A program made the translations under genes and the position numbers. A stretch of DNA of 64,000 nucleotides from Taibaiella sp965229095 (GTDB lineage Bacteria; Bacteroidota; Bacteroidia; Chitinophagales; Chitinophagaceae): NCBI GenBank assembly GCA_965229095.1, contig OZ245855.1, positions 992,001-1,056,000 on the forward strand, written 5' to 3'. The notes under the pieces were generated by a model. The model saw only the letters and a list, made by a program, of their open reading frames with translations. It did no database searches and was not told the DNA's origin. Numbering within the stretch: the stretch's first letter is position 1; each line of letters starts with the position of its first letter. Positions 36,030-44,952 of this stretch are shown one piece after another.

Positions 36030-36090
36030 CAAACGTACAGCTTGATTTTGGTTTTAATAATGACTTCGCTTATTTATTGATCTTAATCAA
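36030..36090 (-). promoter_or_regulatory. Promoter and Crp/Fnr-type site of the Cys-leader operon
   Basis: Minus-strand TACGTTTG (36037-36030) is an exact -7 box. No -33 TTG is present. Upstream lies TTGATCTTAATCAA (36077-36090), a perfect TTGATNNNNATCAA Crp/Fnr box centred about 60 bp before the expected start, a class I activator position. A Crp/Fnr regulator next to related boxes is encoded at 55363-56070. Confidence 0.6.
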
Positions 36091-36108
36091 GGTCTTGTTG
36101 TGTCGTAT

Positions 36109-36465
36109 TTACAAAGTAATGAACAGGGAACTCCTTACCGCTTCTTTAATGTTGCGGCTCCTGTGCCCCTTGCCGGTAGTGTCTTCTACGAGGAGCACGT
36201 CGCCTGGCCCAAACCGGCGCAGCTCGCCCAGCGAAGTCTCGATCTCGATCTCCCCATCCATAAGCGCGATGTATTGTCGGGCTGGGGCATTGTGAAAATC
36301 GTAATCGTATTGCTCGATTACTTTCCGGAAAATGATGTTCCCGGCTTGCTGCGGTGCAGAGAGGAACCCGATGGGGCCGCCATCCTGCAAAGGGATATAG
36401 AGGTCTTCGAAATGGCTGTCGCCCCCGGCATCGGCATAAATACGCGTTATCTTATACTGTTCCAT
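36109..36465 (-). CDS. Small cupin-like protein (118 aa)
   Basis: Single cupin barrel with a conserved pattern: RIYADAGGDSHFEDL at the start, ARQYIALMDGEIEIET in the middle and FGPGDVLLVEDTTGKGHRSR at the end. It resembles small cupins of Bacteroidota and plants; substrate unknown. Its start overlaps the 3' end of the esterase gene by 14 nt on the same strand, indicating cotranscription. Confidence 0.75.
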   Translation of the reverse strand: MEQYKITRIYADAGGDSHFEDLYIPLQDGGPIGFLSAPQQAGNIIFRKVIEQYDYDFHNAPARQYIALMDGEIEIETSLGELRRFGPGDVLLVEDTTGKGHRSRNIKEAVRSSLFITL

Positions 36466-37090
36466 GTCCGAAATGTTTTTGGTACCAGTCGACTGATAAG
36501 CTCAGATCTTCCTGTGTGAGGTTATGCCCGGTAGGGAGCTGGTGATCACTGACTTCGAAACCTGCCGATTGCAATTGTGTGATATAAGAACGGGTATCCG
36601 CTATGTTGATCGTAGGATCCTCTATACCATTGCTCATAAAGACAGACGTTGGTTGCTTGCCCTCCAGCGTCGGTAATACTTTAAAAGGTTGCATGGACCG
36701 GTACATGATGGCGCCCGCAAAGAAACCGGGATAGAGGTATAAAGCGCTGCCGGTTATATTGGCGCCATTGGAATAGCCCAGGGAAATGATCTTAGCAGGG
36801 TCAAAGCCTTCGCCGGCCGACAACGTTTTGATAAAAGCGATCATCTCATGGGTCCTGAAGGCCAGATCCTGTTCGTCAAAAATGCCCATACCCAGGCGCT
36901 TGAAGAAGCGGGGCATACCATGTTCCGAAACATTGCCCCGCAAGCTCAGTATATTGAAGCCATCGCCAAAATAGGCTGCCAAAGGCAGGAGGTCGTTTTC
37001 ATCGCCGCCTGTACCATGCAACAGTAACAGGGTATAGGCGTCTTTATTACCCGAAGGTTTATAAATGTATTTTAAGGGTTGGAATTCCAT
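36452..37090 (-). CDS. Alpha/beta hydrolase (carboxylesterase/phospholipase family)
   Basis: 212-residue serine hydrolase of the Abhydrolase_2 (YpfH-like) type. Oxyanion motif LLLHGTGGDENDLL (~21-34), nucleophile elbow GYSNG (~104-108), acid in SNGIEDPTI (~155) and catalytic His in TGHNL (~188). Cytoplasmic. Such enzymes frequently sit beside ring-cleaving dioxygenases of the MhqO type, as here two genes upstream, and may respond to quinones; the pairing is inference from context. Confidence 0.85.
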   Translation of the reverse strand: MEFQPLKYIYKPSGNKDAYTLLLLHGTGGDENDLLPLAAYFGDGFNILSLRGNVSEHGMPRFFKRLGMGIFDEQDLAFRTHEMIAFIKTLSAGEGFDPAKIISLGYSNGANITGSALYLYPGFFAGAIMYRSMQPFKVLPTLEGKQPTSVFMSNGIEDPTINIADTRSYITQLQSAGFEVSDHQLPTGHNLTQEDLSLSVDWYQKHFGHGTV

Positions 37091-37161
37091 GTGTTTTTGT
37101 TTTTAAAAATGTGGAGACGACTATACAGCGGTTCTTACAGGTAGGCCTGGACCAATGAGCG

Positions 37162-37578
37162 CTACAGCTTCACTGTCCATTTGTAATCGATCATTGCCCA
37201 TGTATAAGGCGAATTGCCTTTATCCGTTTGCGGCAGCAGGTCTTCACCGCTTCCTGTTTTAAGATGCCCGTCTTTTTCCACGGTATAAGTATCAAAAGGC
37301 TTGCCGGAATAAAGCGCGTCGACGTTCTCTTTTAATAAGTCGCAACGGGGGCAGCCCGTAACGGTGCCGTCGCTGAAATAGCCTACCAGTCCGCCATTGG
37401 CCGAGGCCAGGTAACGCAGCTTCCGTTCCTGCTTCTTTTGCTGTTCGCTGGCCATTCTTTCTTTGGTGGCTTGCCCGTCGCTGATGCCTTGCTGCAAAGC
37501 CTCCTTATTGCTTCCTCCGCTGATGTTACACGCAGAAAACAGGACGAGAGTAAGCAAGAATGGGATAATGAATTTCAT
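37162..37578 (-). CDS. Hypothetical lipoprotein (138 aa)
   Basis: ATG 37578 gives a textbook lipoprotein signal (FLLTLVLFSACN). The frame upstream has another ATG at 37656 that would put a non-signal N-terminus in front, so it is less likely. Mature part: a short Lys/Gln helix, then a compact domain with GCPRCDLL (a CxxC pair, ~residues 81-84) and YTVEKDGHL. The CxxC could bind metal or be redox-active. Not recognised. Confidence 0.65.
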   Translation of the reverse strand: MKFIIPFLLTLVLFSACNISGGSNKEALQQGISDGQATKERMASEQQKKQERKLRYLASANGGLVGYFSDGTVTGCPRCDLLKENVDALYSGKPFDTYTVEKDGHLKTGSGEDLLPQTDKGNSPYTWAMIDYKWTVKL

Positions 37579-37669
37579 AAGGCTTGTTTTAAAGATGAAC
37601 AGAGCAATGTTACGTAATCCGGAGGAGAACTTTGAGAAAGCCGGTAGCTTCCCCAAAGTTCAAAGAAAA

Positions 37670-38614
37670 TTAATCTAGCGGTACCAGGTGCTTTTCAATG
37701 GCAGCACGTTGCGGCTCGTACTGTGCCGGCAATTTTAAATGCTTGCCCAACTCTTCCAGAGGTTCGTCTACCGTAAAGCCCGGGTTGTCGGTCGCGATCT
37801 CGAACAAAACACCGCCTGGCTCCCTGAAGTACAAAGAGTGGAAATAGTTACGATCGATCTGGGGCGTAATGCTCAGGCCCAGGGCCTGGATCTTATCGTG
37901 GAAGGCCATTTGTGTAGCATCATCTTTCACCCTGAAGGCAATATGATGGATGGTACCGCCGGCGCCGATACCACGGGGCTCCGTAGGCAACTCGATAAGG
38001 TCGATCACATTGGCCGTAGCGATGGCATCTGTGGCATACCGGTACCGGTTGCCTTCCTGCGCTACCAGCTGATAGCCGAAAATATCGGTAAGAATGGCTG
38101 CCGTGGCTTTAATGCTATTGAGCGTAAGCGTGGTATTGAAGAATCCTTTTGTGGCTACGCTGGCTTTGATAGCATCCGTTTCATAAGGCTTACGGTCGTC
38201 GGTTGCCGGCGTTTCGATCAGCTCCAGCTTCAATCCGTCGGGGTCCAGGAAGCTGATGTATTGCTGCCCGAATTTGGTTTCGGGTTGGGTAAAGGAAACC
38301 TGGTGCGCTTTAAAACGTTCCATCCAGAAAGGCAGGCTGCCTTCGGGCACCGCATAGCCAATCTCGGTAGCCATACCTGCACCGCGGCTCCCTCTTCTTA
38401 TTCTTTCGCCCCAGGGGAAAAAGGTAAGGATAGTGCCGGGGCTGCCTTCTTCATTCCCGAAATAGAAGTGATAGGTTTGCGGATCGTCAAAATTGACGGT
38501 TCTTTTGATAAACCTTAGACCCAGTACACGGGTGTAAAAGTCGAAATTGCGTTTGGCATCGCCTGCTATGGCAGTTATGTGGTGGATACCCAGAATTTTA
38601 TGGTCCATGATCAT
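37670..38614 (-). CDS. Ring-cleaving dioxygenase, VOC family (MhqO-like)
   Basis: 314 residues made of two VOC modules (IHHITAIAGDAKRNFDFYTRVLG at ~10-32 and TIHHIAFRVKDD in the second half), Fe-dependent ring-opening dioxygenase of the MhqO/LinE-like group that degrades hydroquinones. Metal ligand candidates are His of GIHHI, His of TIHHI and Glu of GGVLFEIATD. In Bacillus MhqO/MhqD pair with a hydrolase in quinone detoxification, a parallel to the hydrolase here. A Crp-type regulator lies just upstream. Confidence 0.85.
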   Translation of the reverse strand: MIMDHKILGIHHITAIAGDAKRNFDFYTRVLGLRFIKRTVNFDDPQTYHFYFGNEEGSPGTILTFFPWGERIRRGSRGAGMATEIGYAVPEGSLPFWMERFKAHQVSFTQPETKFGQQYISFLDPDGLKLELIETPATDDRKPYETDAIKASVATKGFFNTTLTLNSIKATAAILTDIFGYQLVAQEGNRYRYATDAIATANVIDLIELPTEPRGIGAGGTIHHIAFRVKDDATQMAFHDKIQALGLSITPQIDRNYFHSLYFREPGGVLFEIATDNPGFTVDEPLEELGKHLKLPAQYEPQRAAIEKHLVPLD

Positions 38615-38692
38615 TTTGTTTTAGGATGTAAAATTCGGAAGGCCGGCGTTGCTGACCATTGAACCAGGACAAGAAATGGAAAAACGGGCAAT

Positions 38693-39271
38693 TTATTTTT
38701 TAGAAAGTCTTCCCCGCACTTTACTCAGGAATTCGGGCGAAAAGCCAAGATAAGAGGCAATATAATGCTGGGCTACCCGCTGCGGGATGGTGGGGTAGCG
38801 ATCCAGGAAATCCAGGTACTTTTCCGTAGCCGTTGTGGTAATGGTCTGGAACAGGCGCTCCTGCAGGCGGGCGAGGTTCTTTTGCACCATCAGCCGGAAC
38901 ATTCTTTCGAAACGGGGCACTTGCTGCAGCAGTTGCTCTTTGCTTTCAGGGGTAAGCATCAATACTTCGCAATCTTCCAGCGTTTCGATAAACATCTTGC
39001 TGGGCTTGCGTTCCTGGAAGCTGGTAATATCGCTTACCCACCAGCCCTCTATCGCAAATTGTAGGGTGACTTCATCGCCTTTATCATCGATATAATAATT
39101 ACGGATACAGCCTTTGTTGATATAGCTTTCGAAGTTGCAGATCTCGCCTTCCTGCAGCAAAAGGGTTTTGCGGGGCAGCTGCCGGTATTGCATCAGGTCG
39201 TTGAACAAGGCCTGCTCCGCGGCGGTAAAGTCGGCATATTGGCTAATGGACCGGTTGATGGCTTCAAACAT
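38693..39271 (-). CDS. Crp/Fnr-family transcriptional regulator
   Basis: ATG 39271 (MFEAINRS) is preferred over the ATG at 39298. N-terminal cyclic-nucleotide-binding fold (LLLQEGEICNFESYINKGCIR), dimerisation helix, and a shorter C-terminal HTH (YIASYLGFSPEFLSKVRGRL) of the non-canonical Bacteroidota type. No FNR cysteine cluster. It lies 79 nt upstream of the dioxygenase start on the same strand and may regulate it. Confidence 0.85.
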   Translation of the reverse strand: MFEAINRSISQYADFTAAEQALFNDLMQYRQLPRKTLLLQEGEICNFESYINKGCIRNYYIDDKGDEVTLQFAIEGWWVSDITSFQERKPSKMFIETLEDCEVLMLTPESKEQLLQQVPRFERMFRLMVQKNLARLQERLFQTITTTATEKYLDFLDRYPTIPQRVAQHYIASYLGFSPEFLSKVRGRLSKK

Positions 39272-39436
39272 AACCCAAAGATAAAACAAGATGCCCACTG
39301 CCGGATGGGGATCTTGCCGCTTACTACAGGCGGCAATAATTTTATGTATCTATCAATAACATTTAATGTACTCCTCCTATATATTACTGTGCAAAACTGT
39401 ACTTTTGACCACCCATACACGAGGAAATATTTAACC

Positions 39437-40435
39437 ATGCGCTTACTGCTTATTCTGGTTTGCACCTTTACTGTATTGCTACCCCGGAGCGTACGGGCGC
39501 AGGATAGCACCAACTACCGGCATATGGTCCGTATTTACGAAGACAACGACCTCATCAAATTGCTGGGAAATACTTCCGATAAAGGCTATACCAATGGTAC
39601 CCGGCTGGATTACTACTATGTAAAGAGCCACGATTCCCGTTTCTTCCTGGATAAGCTCATGCCCAAAGCAGGCAGGGAGGCTGTCAATACCTTTGGTCTG
39701 AGCCTGATGCAGACCATGTTTACACCCGAAGACCTCAAAGCAACGGAGCCTAATGTATCGGACTGGCCTTATACCGGTGCACTCTTTCTTACTCATAGCC
39801 TGCACTCGTCCAACCCGAAGAAGAAGTATAACCTGCAAACGGAGCTGATTGCCGGTGTGATGGGTAAGGCTTCTATGGCCGAACAACTGCAGAAAGGTAT
39901 TCATAAGCTGATCAAGTCCGATGAGCCTATGGGCTGGGACAAGCAGTATCCTACCGATATCCTGCTGAACCTGAACATTGCCCTCGAAAAACAGCTCTGG
40001 CAGTATAAAGGTATCCTCGAAGTGATGGGCGGAGGGCAGGTAATGGCAGGGACGATGCTCGATGGCGCTTCCGTATTTGGCCAGGTGAGGATCGGGAAAA
40101 TGCTGCCTTATTTTGACGGGCTGATATCGCAATTCACACGCCCTTTCCGGCAAAAAAACAAGCTGCAATGTTACCTGGTGGCCAGGCCGTCCCTGGAATG
40201 GGTAGGGTACAATGCCGTGCTGGAAGGAGGCATCTTTAATGGTAAATCGGACTATTACAAAAACAAGGAACAAACCATAAGCCCCAACCACAGCATCTCC
40301 AGGCGGCTGGACCTGGGTCTGGTGCTAGGTTATGGCTGTGTCAGCCTTTCTTTTACGCAACGCATTATGCCCCGCCTTGTAGATGGCTTGTACCACGAGA
40401 GGCTGGGAAACCTATCGCTGTACATTGCCTGGTAG
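39437..40435 (+). CDS. Lipid A deacylase LpxR-family protein
   Basis: Outer-membrane barrel that removes the 3'-linked acyloxyacyl chain from lipid A in characterised members. Start at ATG 39437 (signal ending VRAQ), 332 residues. LpxR features: NDLIKLLGNTSDKGYTNGTRLDYY early, AEQLQKGIHKLIKSDEPMGWDKQ, and barrel strands ending in SLYIAW. The family's catalytic residues cannot be placed safely by eye. It converges with the PAP2 gene 2 bp away. Confidence 0.8.
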   Translation: MRLLLILVCTFTVLLPRSVRAQDSTNYRHMVRIYEDNDLIKLLGNTSDKGYTNGTRLDYYYVKSHDSRFFLDKLMPKAGREAVNTFGLSLMQTMFTPEDLKATEPNVSDWPYTGALFLTHSLHSSNPKKKYNLQTELIAGVMGKASMAEQLQKGIHKLIKSDEPMGWDKQYPTDILLNLNIALEKQLWQYKGILEVMGGGQVMAGTMLDGASVFGQVRIGKMLPYFDGLISQFTRPFRQKNKLQCYLVARPSLEWVGYNAVLEGGIFNGKSDYYKNKEQTISPNHSISRRLDLGLVLGYGCVSLSFTQRIMPRLVDGLYHERLGNLSLYIAW

Positions 40436-40437
40436 TG

Positions 40438-41277
40438 TCACAGCTTAAGGCTGAGGCTGAGACCGCTTGCCCCGTCAAAGGGAGAAAAATAAGGTTGCAG
40501 GGAAAGGTTTTTGCTCTTTTTGAGCTTCCGGTGCAGCTCGGGTACGAGGATACCCGATGTAGCGCCTACGATCATACCCAACATGACATCCGTTTTGAAA
40601 TGCTTGCCGGCACGCATACGGTAATAGCCTACCAACCCGGGCGGTATGGTAGCGGCAGTATATAAGGCCAGTCTTTGCCATCCCTTTATATGATGGTAAT
40701 CGGTAAGCACTTTAACGAGGAAAAAGGTAGAAGTGGCGCTGAACGATACGTGACCGCTGAAGAAAGAATTGCTCCTGGCTATGCCGGTCTTCACCGACAT
40801 TGGTACTTCGGGGTTATAAGTAAGGGGCCTGGCCCTGCGTACGGAAAAGGCGGTGGCAAAATAAACGGCATTATCTGCGGCATGGGTCACGAGATACATC
40901 GTCAGCAGGTCCAGCCAGTCTTTCCGGATGTTCTTATCCAGGGCGAGCAATATAGGACTGGCGATAGAGAAATTCAGGAAAAAATCGGAACGGGATTCCG
41001 ATTGAGAAAAATTAGCCGGGTTGTAAAAAGCGGCCGAACGGTCAAAGCTGTTGATATTGGTCGGATTCAGCTTTAATACATCACTTTCATTTAAGGTCGC
41101 CACCTTGTCCAATTGCTTGAAGCCAAAGAAAGAAGCCGTCATAAAGGCAAGCGAACCGGGAAGCTCATATTTCAGGTTCAGCTTGTAGATTTTGGTATCG
41201 GGTTTCAAGGTATCCTGCTGGCTGTGGGTCAGGAGAGGCAAGAGGAACAAGCTATACAGCAGTATGGTTTTCTTCAT
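40438..41277 (-). CDS. PAP2-family phosphatase
   Basis: ATG 41277 gives a signal peptide (LFLLPLLTHSQQD), 279 residues. PAP2 motifs: RRARPLTYN (motif 1), FFSGH (motif 2; the usual Pro-Ser-Gly-His is Phe-Ser-Gly-His here) and YYRMRAGKHFKTDV (motif 3). With LpxR next to it, lipid A modification (dephosphorylation as well as deacylation) is a reasonable hypothesis, but the genes converge and are not an operon. Confidence 0.85.
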   Translation of the reverse strand: MKKTILLYSLFLLPLLTHSQQDTLKPDTKIYKLNLKYELPGSLAFMTASFFGFKQLDKVATLNESDVLKLNPTNINSFDRSAAFYNPANFSQSESRSDFFLNFSIASPILLALDKNIRKDWLDLLTMYLVTHAADNAVYFATAFSVRRARPLTYNPEVPMSVKTGIARSNSFFSGHVSFSATSTFFLVKVLTDYHHIKGWQRLALYTAATIPPGLVGYYRMRAGKHFKTDVMLGMIVGATSGILVPELHRKLKKSKNLSLQPYFSPFDGASGLSLSLKL

Positions 41278-41513
41278 AAAGGAAATAAGCAGATGGGTAA
41301 ACATCGGGATATGGAAAGGTAAAAATAAAATAACCTTGCCGGATGATCCTATTTTTATAAATGATCGGGCTATCAGGCCCGGGCCTTTGCCATGTGAAGG
41401 CAACCTGTAAAAACGTTGTTGTGGCCCTGGGTAAGGCACAAAAGCAATTTATCAAAGTGGTATTCTTTTGTTGCCTTTAAAAGATATATCTTAGTTCTGC
41501 TATTTATTATAAG

Positions 41514-41933
41514 GTGCTGCACTTCCAAACCAGGATAAAATCAGGGATCCGTTACGGATTAGCTTACCTCGTGGTATCGGTGGTTTGCACCCTGCTTATC
41601 GTGGCAGGCAACGACCTACTTTTTGATTCCGTCCACAGGGGAAATCTTTGCGATACCATATTGCAATTGGATTACGAGCAGTGGCTGCCCGTATGTGCGG
41701 CAGCATTTGCCTTTTTATTGCTCGTGTACCTGTTGTTTGCCAGGTTCCTGCTTCACCGGTTGCCGTTGCCGGTTGTTGCCTTGCTTTGCGGTATCATCAG
41801 CATCGTCATTGCCCTGATCCTGGGCATCATCCCATTTCCTTTTCCCTATCAGAGCTGGTATGAGCTTAAAAACCTGGCTACCTTTTTTATTGCCGGGTCC
41901 CTCTTTGCCCTCTTTGTAGAACTTATGGATTGA
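41514..41933 (+). CDS. Small integral membrane protein (139 aa)
   Basis: Not recognised. Four hydrophobic segments (GLAYLVVSVVCTLLIVAG, ~15-33; VCAAAFAFLLLVYLLFARFL, ~60-80; LPVVALLCGIISIVIALILG; NLATFFIAGSLFALFVELMD). GTG 41514 is the only suitable start. Its last 11 nt overlap the 3' end of metX on the opposite strand. Confidence 0.6.
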   Translation: MLHFQTRIKSGIRYGLAYLVVSVVCTLLIVAGNDLLFDSVHRGNLCDTILQLDYEQWLPVCAAAFAFLLLVYLLFARFLLHRLPLPVVALLCGIISIVIALILGIIPFPFPYQSWYELKNLATFFIAGSLFALFVELMD

Positions 41934-42960
41934 CCTTTACAGCCTGTTCTGCTATCCAGGATTGCAGTAAGGCCCCTATCTGCGGGCTCTCGATCAGGAA
42001 GCCGTCGTGCCCGTATTGCGAATCGATCTCCTCGTAGCGGCAGGACGGTAAATGGGCTGCGAGCTGTCTTTGTTCCTGCGGCGGGCACAGGATATCGCTG
42101 GATATGCCGATCAGCAGCGTAGGTTGCTTTATGTCTTGTAATACTGGTGCTACAACACCACCGCGGCCCCTGCCGAGGTTATGGCTGTCCATGGCTTTGC
42201 CCAGGAGGTAATAGCTGTAAGCATTGAACCGGTTCACCAGCTTGTCGCCCTGGTAATGGATATAAGAGCCGGCTTTAAAATGGTCGGTCTTTTCCGGGTC
42301 GGGGTCGGTTTGTTGCTGTACCATCAGCTCATAATTGCGGTAGGTAAGCAACCCTATGGCCCTGGCCGCTTTCAGACCTTTGGCTCCGGCATCGGCCCTT
42401 TCTTCTCCGAAGCTGCTATCGGCTTCCAGGGCTATCCGTTGCGCGGTGTGGATGGCAATACCCCAGGCGCTTTCGGCTGCCGAAGTGGCGAGTAAAAACA
42501 GTCTTTCTATACATTGCTGTTCGAGCAAAGCCCATTCCAGGGCCTGGTACCCGCCCATACTGCCGCCTGCAAGCAGGTAGATCCGGTCGATGCCCAGGTG
42601 TTGCCGCAGCAGGGTATGTGCCCGCACCATATCGCGAATGGTTATTTGCGGAAAGCTTTGGTAGTAGGGTTTGCCGGTATGTTGATCGATGCTTAAAGGC
42701 CCGGAGCTGCCGTAGCAGCTGCCGATAATATTAGCACAAACGATATAATAACGTTCGGGATCGAGCACACAGCCTGTGCCTACCATGCCTTTCCACCAAT
42801 CTGTAGCATCGGCGTTGGCCGTTAAGGCATGGCATATCCATATTACATTGTCGCCTGCAGCATTCTTTTTACCGTAGGTAGTATAACCGATATGCAGCTC
42901 AGGCAGGCTTGCGCCGCTTTCCAGTTCAAACACTTTGTCGTAATGATAGCTATGCTGCAT
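41923..42960 (-). CDS. metX: Homoserine O-acetyltransferase
   Basis: 345 residues; first step of methionine synthesis, moving acetyl from acetyl-CoA to homoserine. Alpha/beta-hydrolase fold with nucleophile in AGGSMGGYQALE (~S135), acid in GISSDILCPPQ and His in YGHDGFLIE. NVIWICHALTANADAT is the MetX hallmark. It is divergent from an OsmC gene and metZ, the next enzyme in the pathway, with only ~77 nt between the starts. Confidence 0.93.
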   Translation of the reverse strand: MQHSYHYDKVFELESGASLPELHIGYTTYGKKNAAGDNVIWICHALTANADATDWWKGMVGTGCVLDPERYYIVCANIIGSCYGSSGPLSIDQHTGKPYYQSFPQITIRDMVRAHTLLRQHLGIDRIYLLAGGSMGGYQALEWALLEQQCIERLFLLATSAAESAWGIAIHTAQRIALEADSSFGEERADAGAKGLKAARAIGLLTYRNYELMVQQQTDPDPEKTDHFKAGSYIHYQGDKLVNRFNAYSYYLLGKAMDSHNLGRGRGGVVAPVLQDIKQPTLLIGISSDILCPPQEQRQLAAHLPSCRYEEIDSQYGHDGFLIESPQIGALLQSWIAEQAVKVNP

Positions 42961-43037
42961 ACTTTAATTTGAAGAGAGATTCATTGTAAGCGCAAAAGTA
43001 ATGGCTTGTTCTTTATTTTTACAGTAAAATCGATTTT

Positions 43038-43493
43038 ATGCCTTCCATCCATATTCAGTACGATATCCCCAGCCGTACTTTTACCGCGGTTGACGAAAAC
43101 CGGAACCAGGTCAACTTTCAATCCGTGCCGGATGGCACCAAGCGGCCGCAACTGTATGGTCTCAGCCATGATGTAAGACCCATGCAGGCCCTACTGATGG
43201 CCCTGGGCACTTGCAGCGGTATCGATATCGTAGCGATCCTCGAAAAGCAAAGACAAGTATTCGACAGCTTCGCCTTAACCATAACGGGAGAAAGGGAGCA
43301 GGACAAGGTACCGGCGCTATGGATCAAAGCCCATGTGGATTTTATCCTGGAAGGGGCGCTGGATGCAGACAAGGTGCAAAGAGCGGCGGCATTGTCTATC
43401 GATAAGTATTGTTCGGTGGCCGAGACCCTGCGCCGTGCCGGTTGTGCCATCAGCTATACAGTACACCTTAATGAAAAGATACCGCAGGCCTAG
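43038..43493 (+). CDS. OsmC-family protein
   Basis: 151-residue OsmC/Ohr-like fold protein; members reduce organic hydroperoxides or act on thiols with two Cys. Both conserved Cys are visible: GTCSGIDIVAIL (~59) and YCSVAETLRRAG (~124). First gene of a short operon with metZ, 49 nt apart. The sulfur neighbourhood is notable. Confidence 0.85.
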   Translation: MPSIHIQYDIPSRTFTAVDENRNQVNFQSVPDGTKRPQLYGLSHDVRPMQALLMALGTCSGIDIVAILEKQRQVFDSFALTITGEREQDKVPALWIKAHVDFILEGALDADKVQRAAALSIDKYCSVAETLRRAGCAISYTVHLNEKIPQA

Positions 43494-43542
43494 CCTGCAC
43501 CTGTTTTACACTGTTTATTTTTTACTGTTTAAACAACCTTAT

Positions 43543-44700
43543 ATGGACCCAATTACAAAAGCCATCCGCATCCAGGCTGAACGTAGCGGACAGATGGAGC
43601 ATTCTGTACCCATTTACCTCACCAGCAGTTTCTGTTTTGATAATGCGGAAGAGATGCGGGCCACTTTTGCCGACGAGCGGGAAGCCAATATTTACAGCCG
43701 CTTTGTGAATCCCAATGTAACGGAGTTTACCGATAAGATCGCTGCGTTGGAGGGAGCCGAAGCGGCTTATGCTACCGCTTCGGGCATGAGCGCTATTTCT
43801 TCCGTTTTCCTGGCCCTGATGCAGCAAGGCGACCATTTATTAAGCTGCAACGCCATATTCGGCAGCACCCATACGGTACTCAATAAGTACCTGCCCAAAT
43901 ATGGTATCAGTTGCTCTTATTTTGCTGCCGACCGGCCCGAAACCTGGGAACAGGCCATACAGCCTAATACCAAAATGATCTATGTAGAAACGCCCACCAA
44001 CCCAGGGCTTGATATACTGGACCTGGAACTGCTGGGACAGCTTGCGCGAAAGCATAACCTCTTGTTGGTGGTAGATAATTGCTTTGCCACGCCTATAGCG
44101 CAACGGCCCATACAATATGGCGCCGACCTGGTGATTCACTCGGGTACCAAATGGCTGGATGGACAGGGCAGGGTATTGGCGGGTGTGGTTGCTGGCAAAA
44201 AGCATCTGATACAGGATATTTATCTTTTTTGCCGCAGCATGGGACCTTCCTTGTCGCCTTTTAATGCCTGGATACTGAGCAAGAGCCTGGAAACGCTTGA
44301 TGTGCGTATGGAGCGGCATGCAGCTAATGCTTTATTCCTGGCACAGCAACTAGAGCAGCACCCTGCACTTAGCGGATTGAAATATCCTTTTCTGCCCTCG
44401 CATCCGCAATATGAAATTGCCCGGAAGCAAATGAAGAACGGGGGTGGTATTGTTTGTTTTGAATTGAAAGGGGGACTTAATGCCGGCCGGCAATTCCTGG
44501 ATAAGCTGCAGATGCTTTCGCTTACCGCCAACCTGGGCGATACCCGTAGCATAGCATCACATCCGGCAAGCACGACCCATGCAAAATTAAGTGAGGCGGA
44601 AAGACAGGCAGTGCGCATTACGCCGGGGCTTATCCGTATCTCGGTGGGATTGGAGCATCGAGACGATATTCTGGGAGATATTGTACAGGCCCTGGATTAA
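43543..44700 (+). CDS. metZ: O-succinyl/acetylhomoserine sulfhydrylase (trans-sulfuration PLP enzyme)
   Basis: 385-residue Cys/Met-metabolism PLP enzyme. ATG 43543 fits the family N-terminus (KAIRIQAERSGQMEHSVPIY). PLP Lys in HSGTKWLDGQGR (~K203), and the downstream motif NLGDTRSIASHPASTTH typical of direct sulfhydrylases. Paired with metX across the divergent promoter, it would make homocysteine from O-acetylhomoserine and sulfide. Cystathionine-gamma-synthase is the alternative; the sulfhydrylase call rests on the family resemblance. Confidence 0.85.
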   Translation: MDPITKAIRIQAERSGQMEHSVPIYLTSSFCFDNAEEMRATFADEREANIYSRFVNPNVTEFTDKIAALEGAEAAYATASGMSAISSVFLALMQQGDHLLSCNAIFGSTHTVLNKYLPKYGISCSYFAADRPETWEQAIQPNTKMIYVETPTNPGLDILDLELLGQLARKHNLLLVVDNCFATPIAQRPIQYGADLVIHSGTKWLDGQGRVLAGVVAGKKHLIQDIYLFCRSMGPSLSPFNAWILSKSLETLDVRMERHAANALFLAQQLEQHPALSGLKYPFLPSHPQYEIARKQMKNGGGIVCFELKGGLNAGRQFLDKLQMLSLTANLGDTRSIASHPASTTHAKLSEAERQAVRITPGLIRISVGLEHRDDILGDIVQALD

Positions 44701-44729
44701 GGGCTAAGAAGCGCAACATATATTATTAG

Positions 44730-44760
44730 CAGCCGCAGTTTTTACTGCGGCTGTTTTATG
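44730..44760 (+). terminator. Terminator of the OsmC-metZ operon
   Basis: CAGCCGCAGT (44730-44739) pairs with ACTGCGGCTG (44744-44753), followed by TTTTATG. Confidence 0.85.
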
Positions 44761-44775
44761 CATTAGGGAACCGTT

Positions 44776-44952
44776 TTAGTTTCTTGAAAGATCTTCTTCG
44801 CTCAGCAATTCGGTGAGGTGCTGGTTCACCGAAAGCAGCTCGAGCATCTTTTGATATTCGGCAAGATTTTTCAGGTAAAACTCGGGATTGCTGAGTAGGG
44901 TACGTACCTGTTCCTGCTCTGAATGATCGGTGGTTATTGATTGTGGATACAT
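44776..44952 (-). CDS. Small hypothetical protein (58 aa)
   Basis: ATG 44952 to TAA 44776. It encodes a hydrophilic, helical peptide beginning MYPQSITTDHSEQEQVRTLL and ending LLSEEDLSRN, with leucine-rich spacing (ML.LLS...LT.LLS). Not recognised. Codon choice resembles neighbouring genes, which suggests it is real. Convergent with metZ and sharing its terminator. The rest of the gap 44953-45629 contains two hairpins and the promoter of the next gene but no other frame. Confidence 0.45.
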   Translation of the reverse strand: MYPQSITTDHSEQEQVRTLLSNPEFYLKNLAEYQKMLELLSVNQHLTELLSEEDLSRN

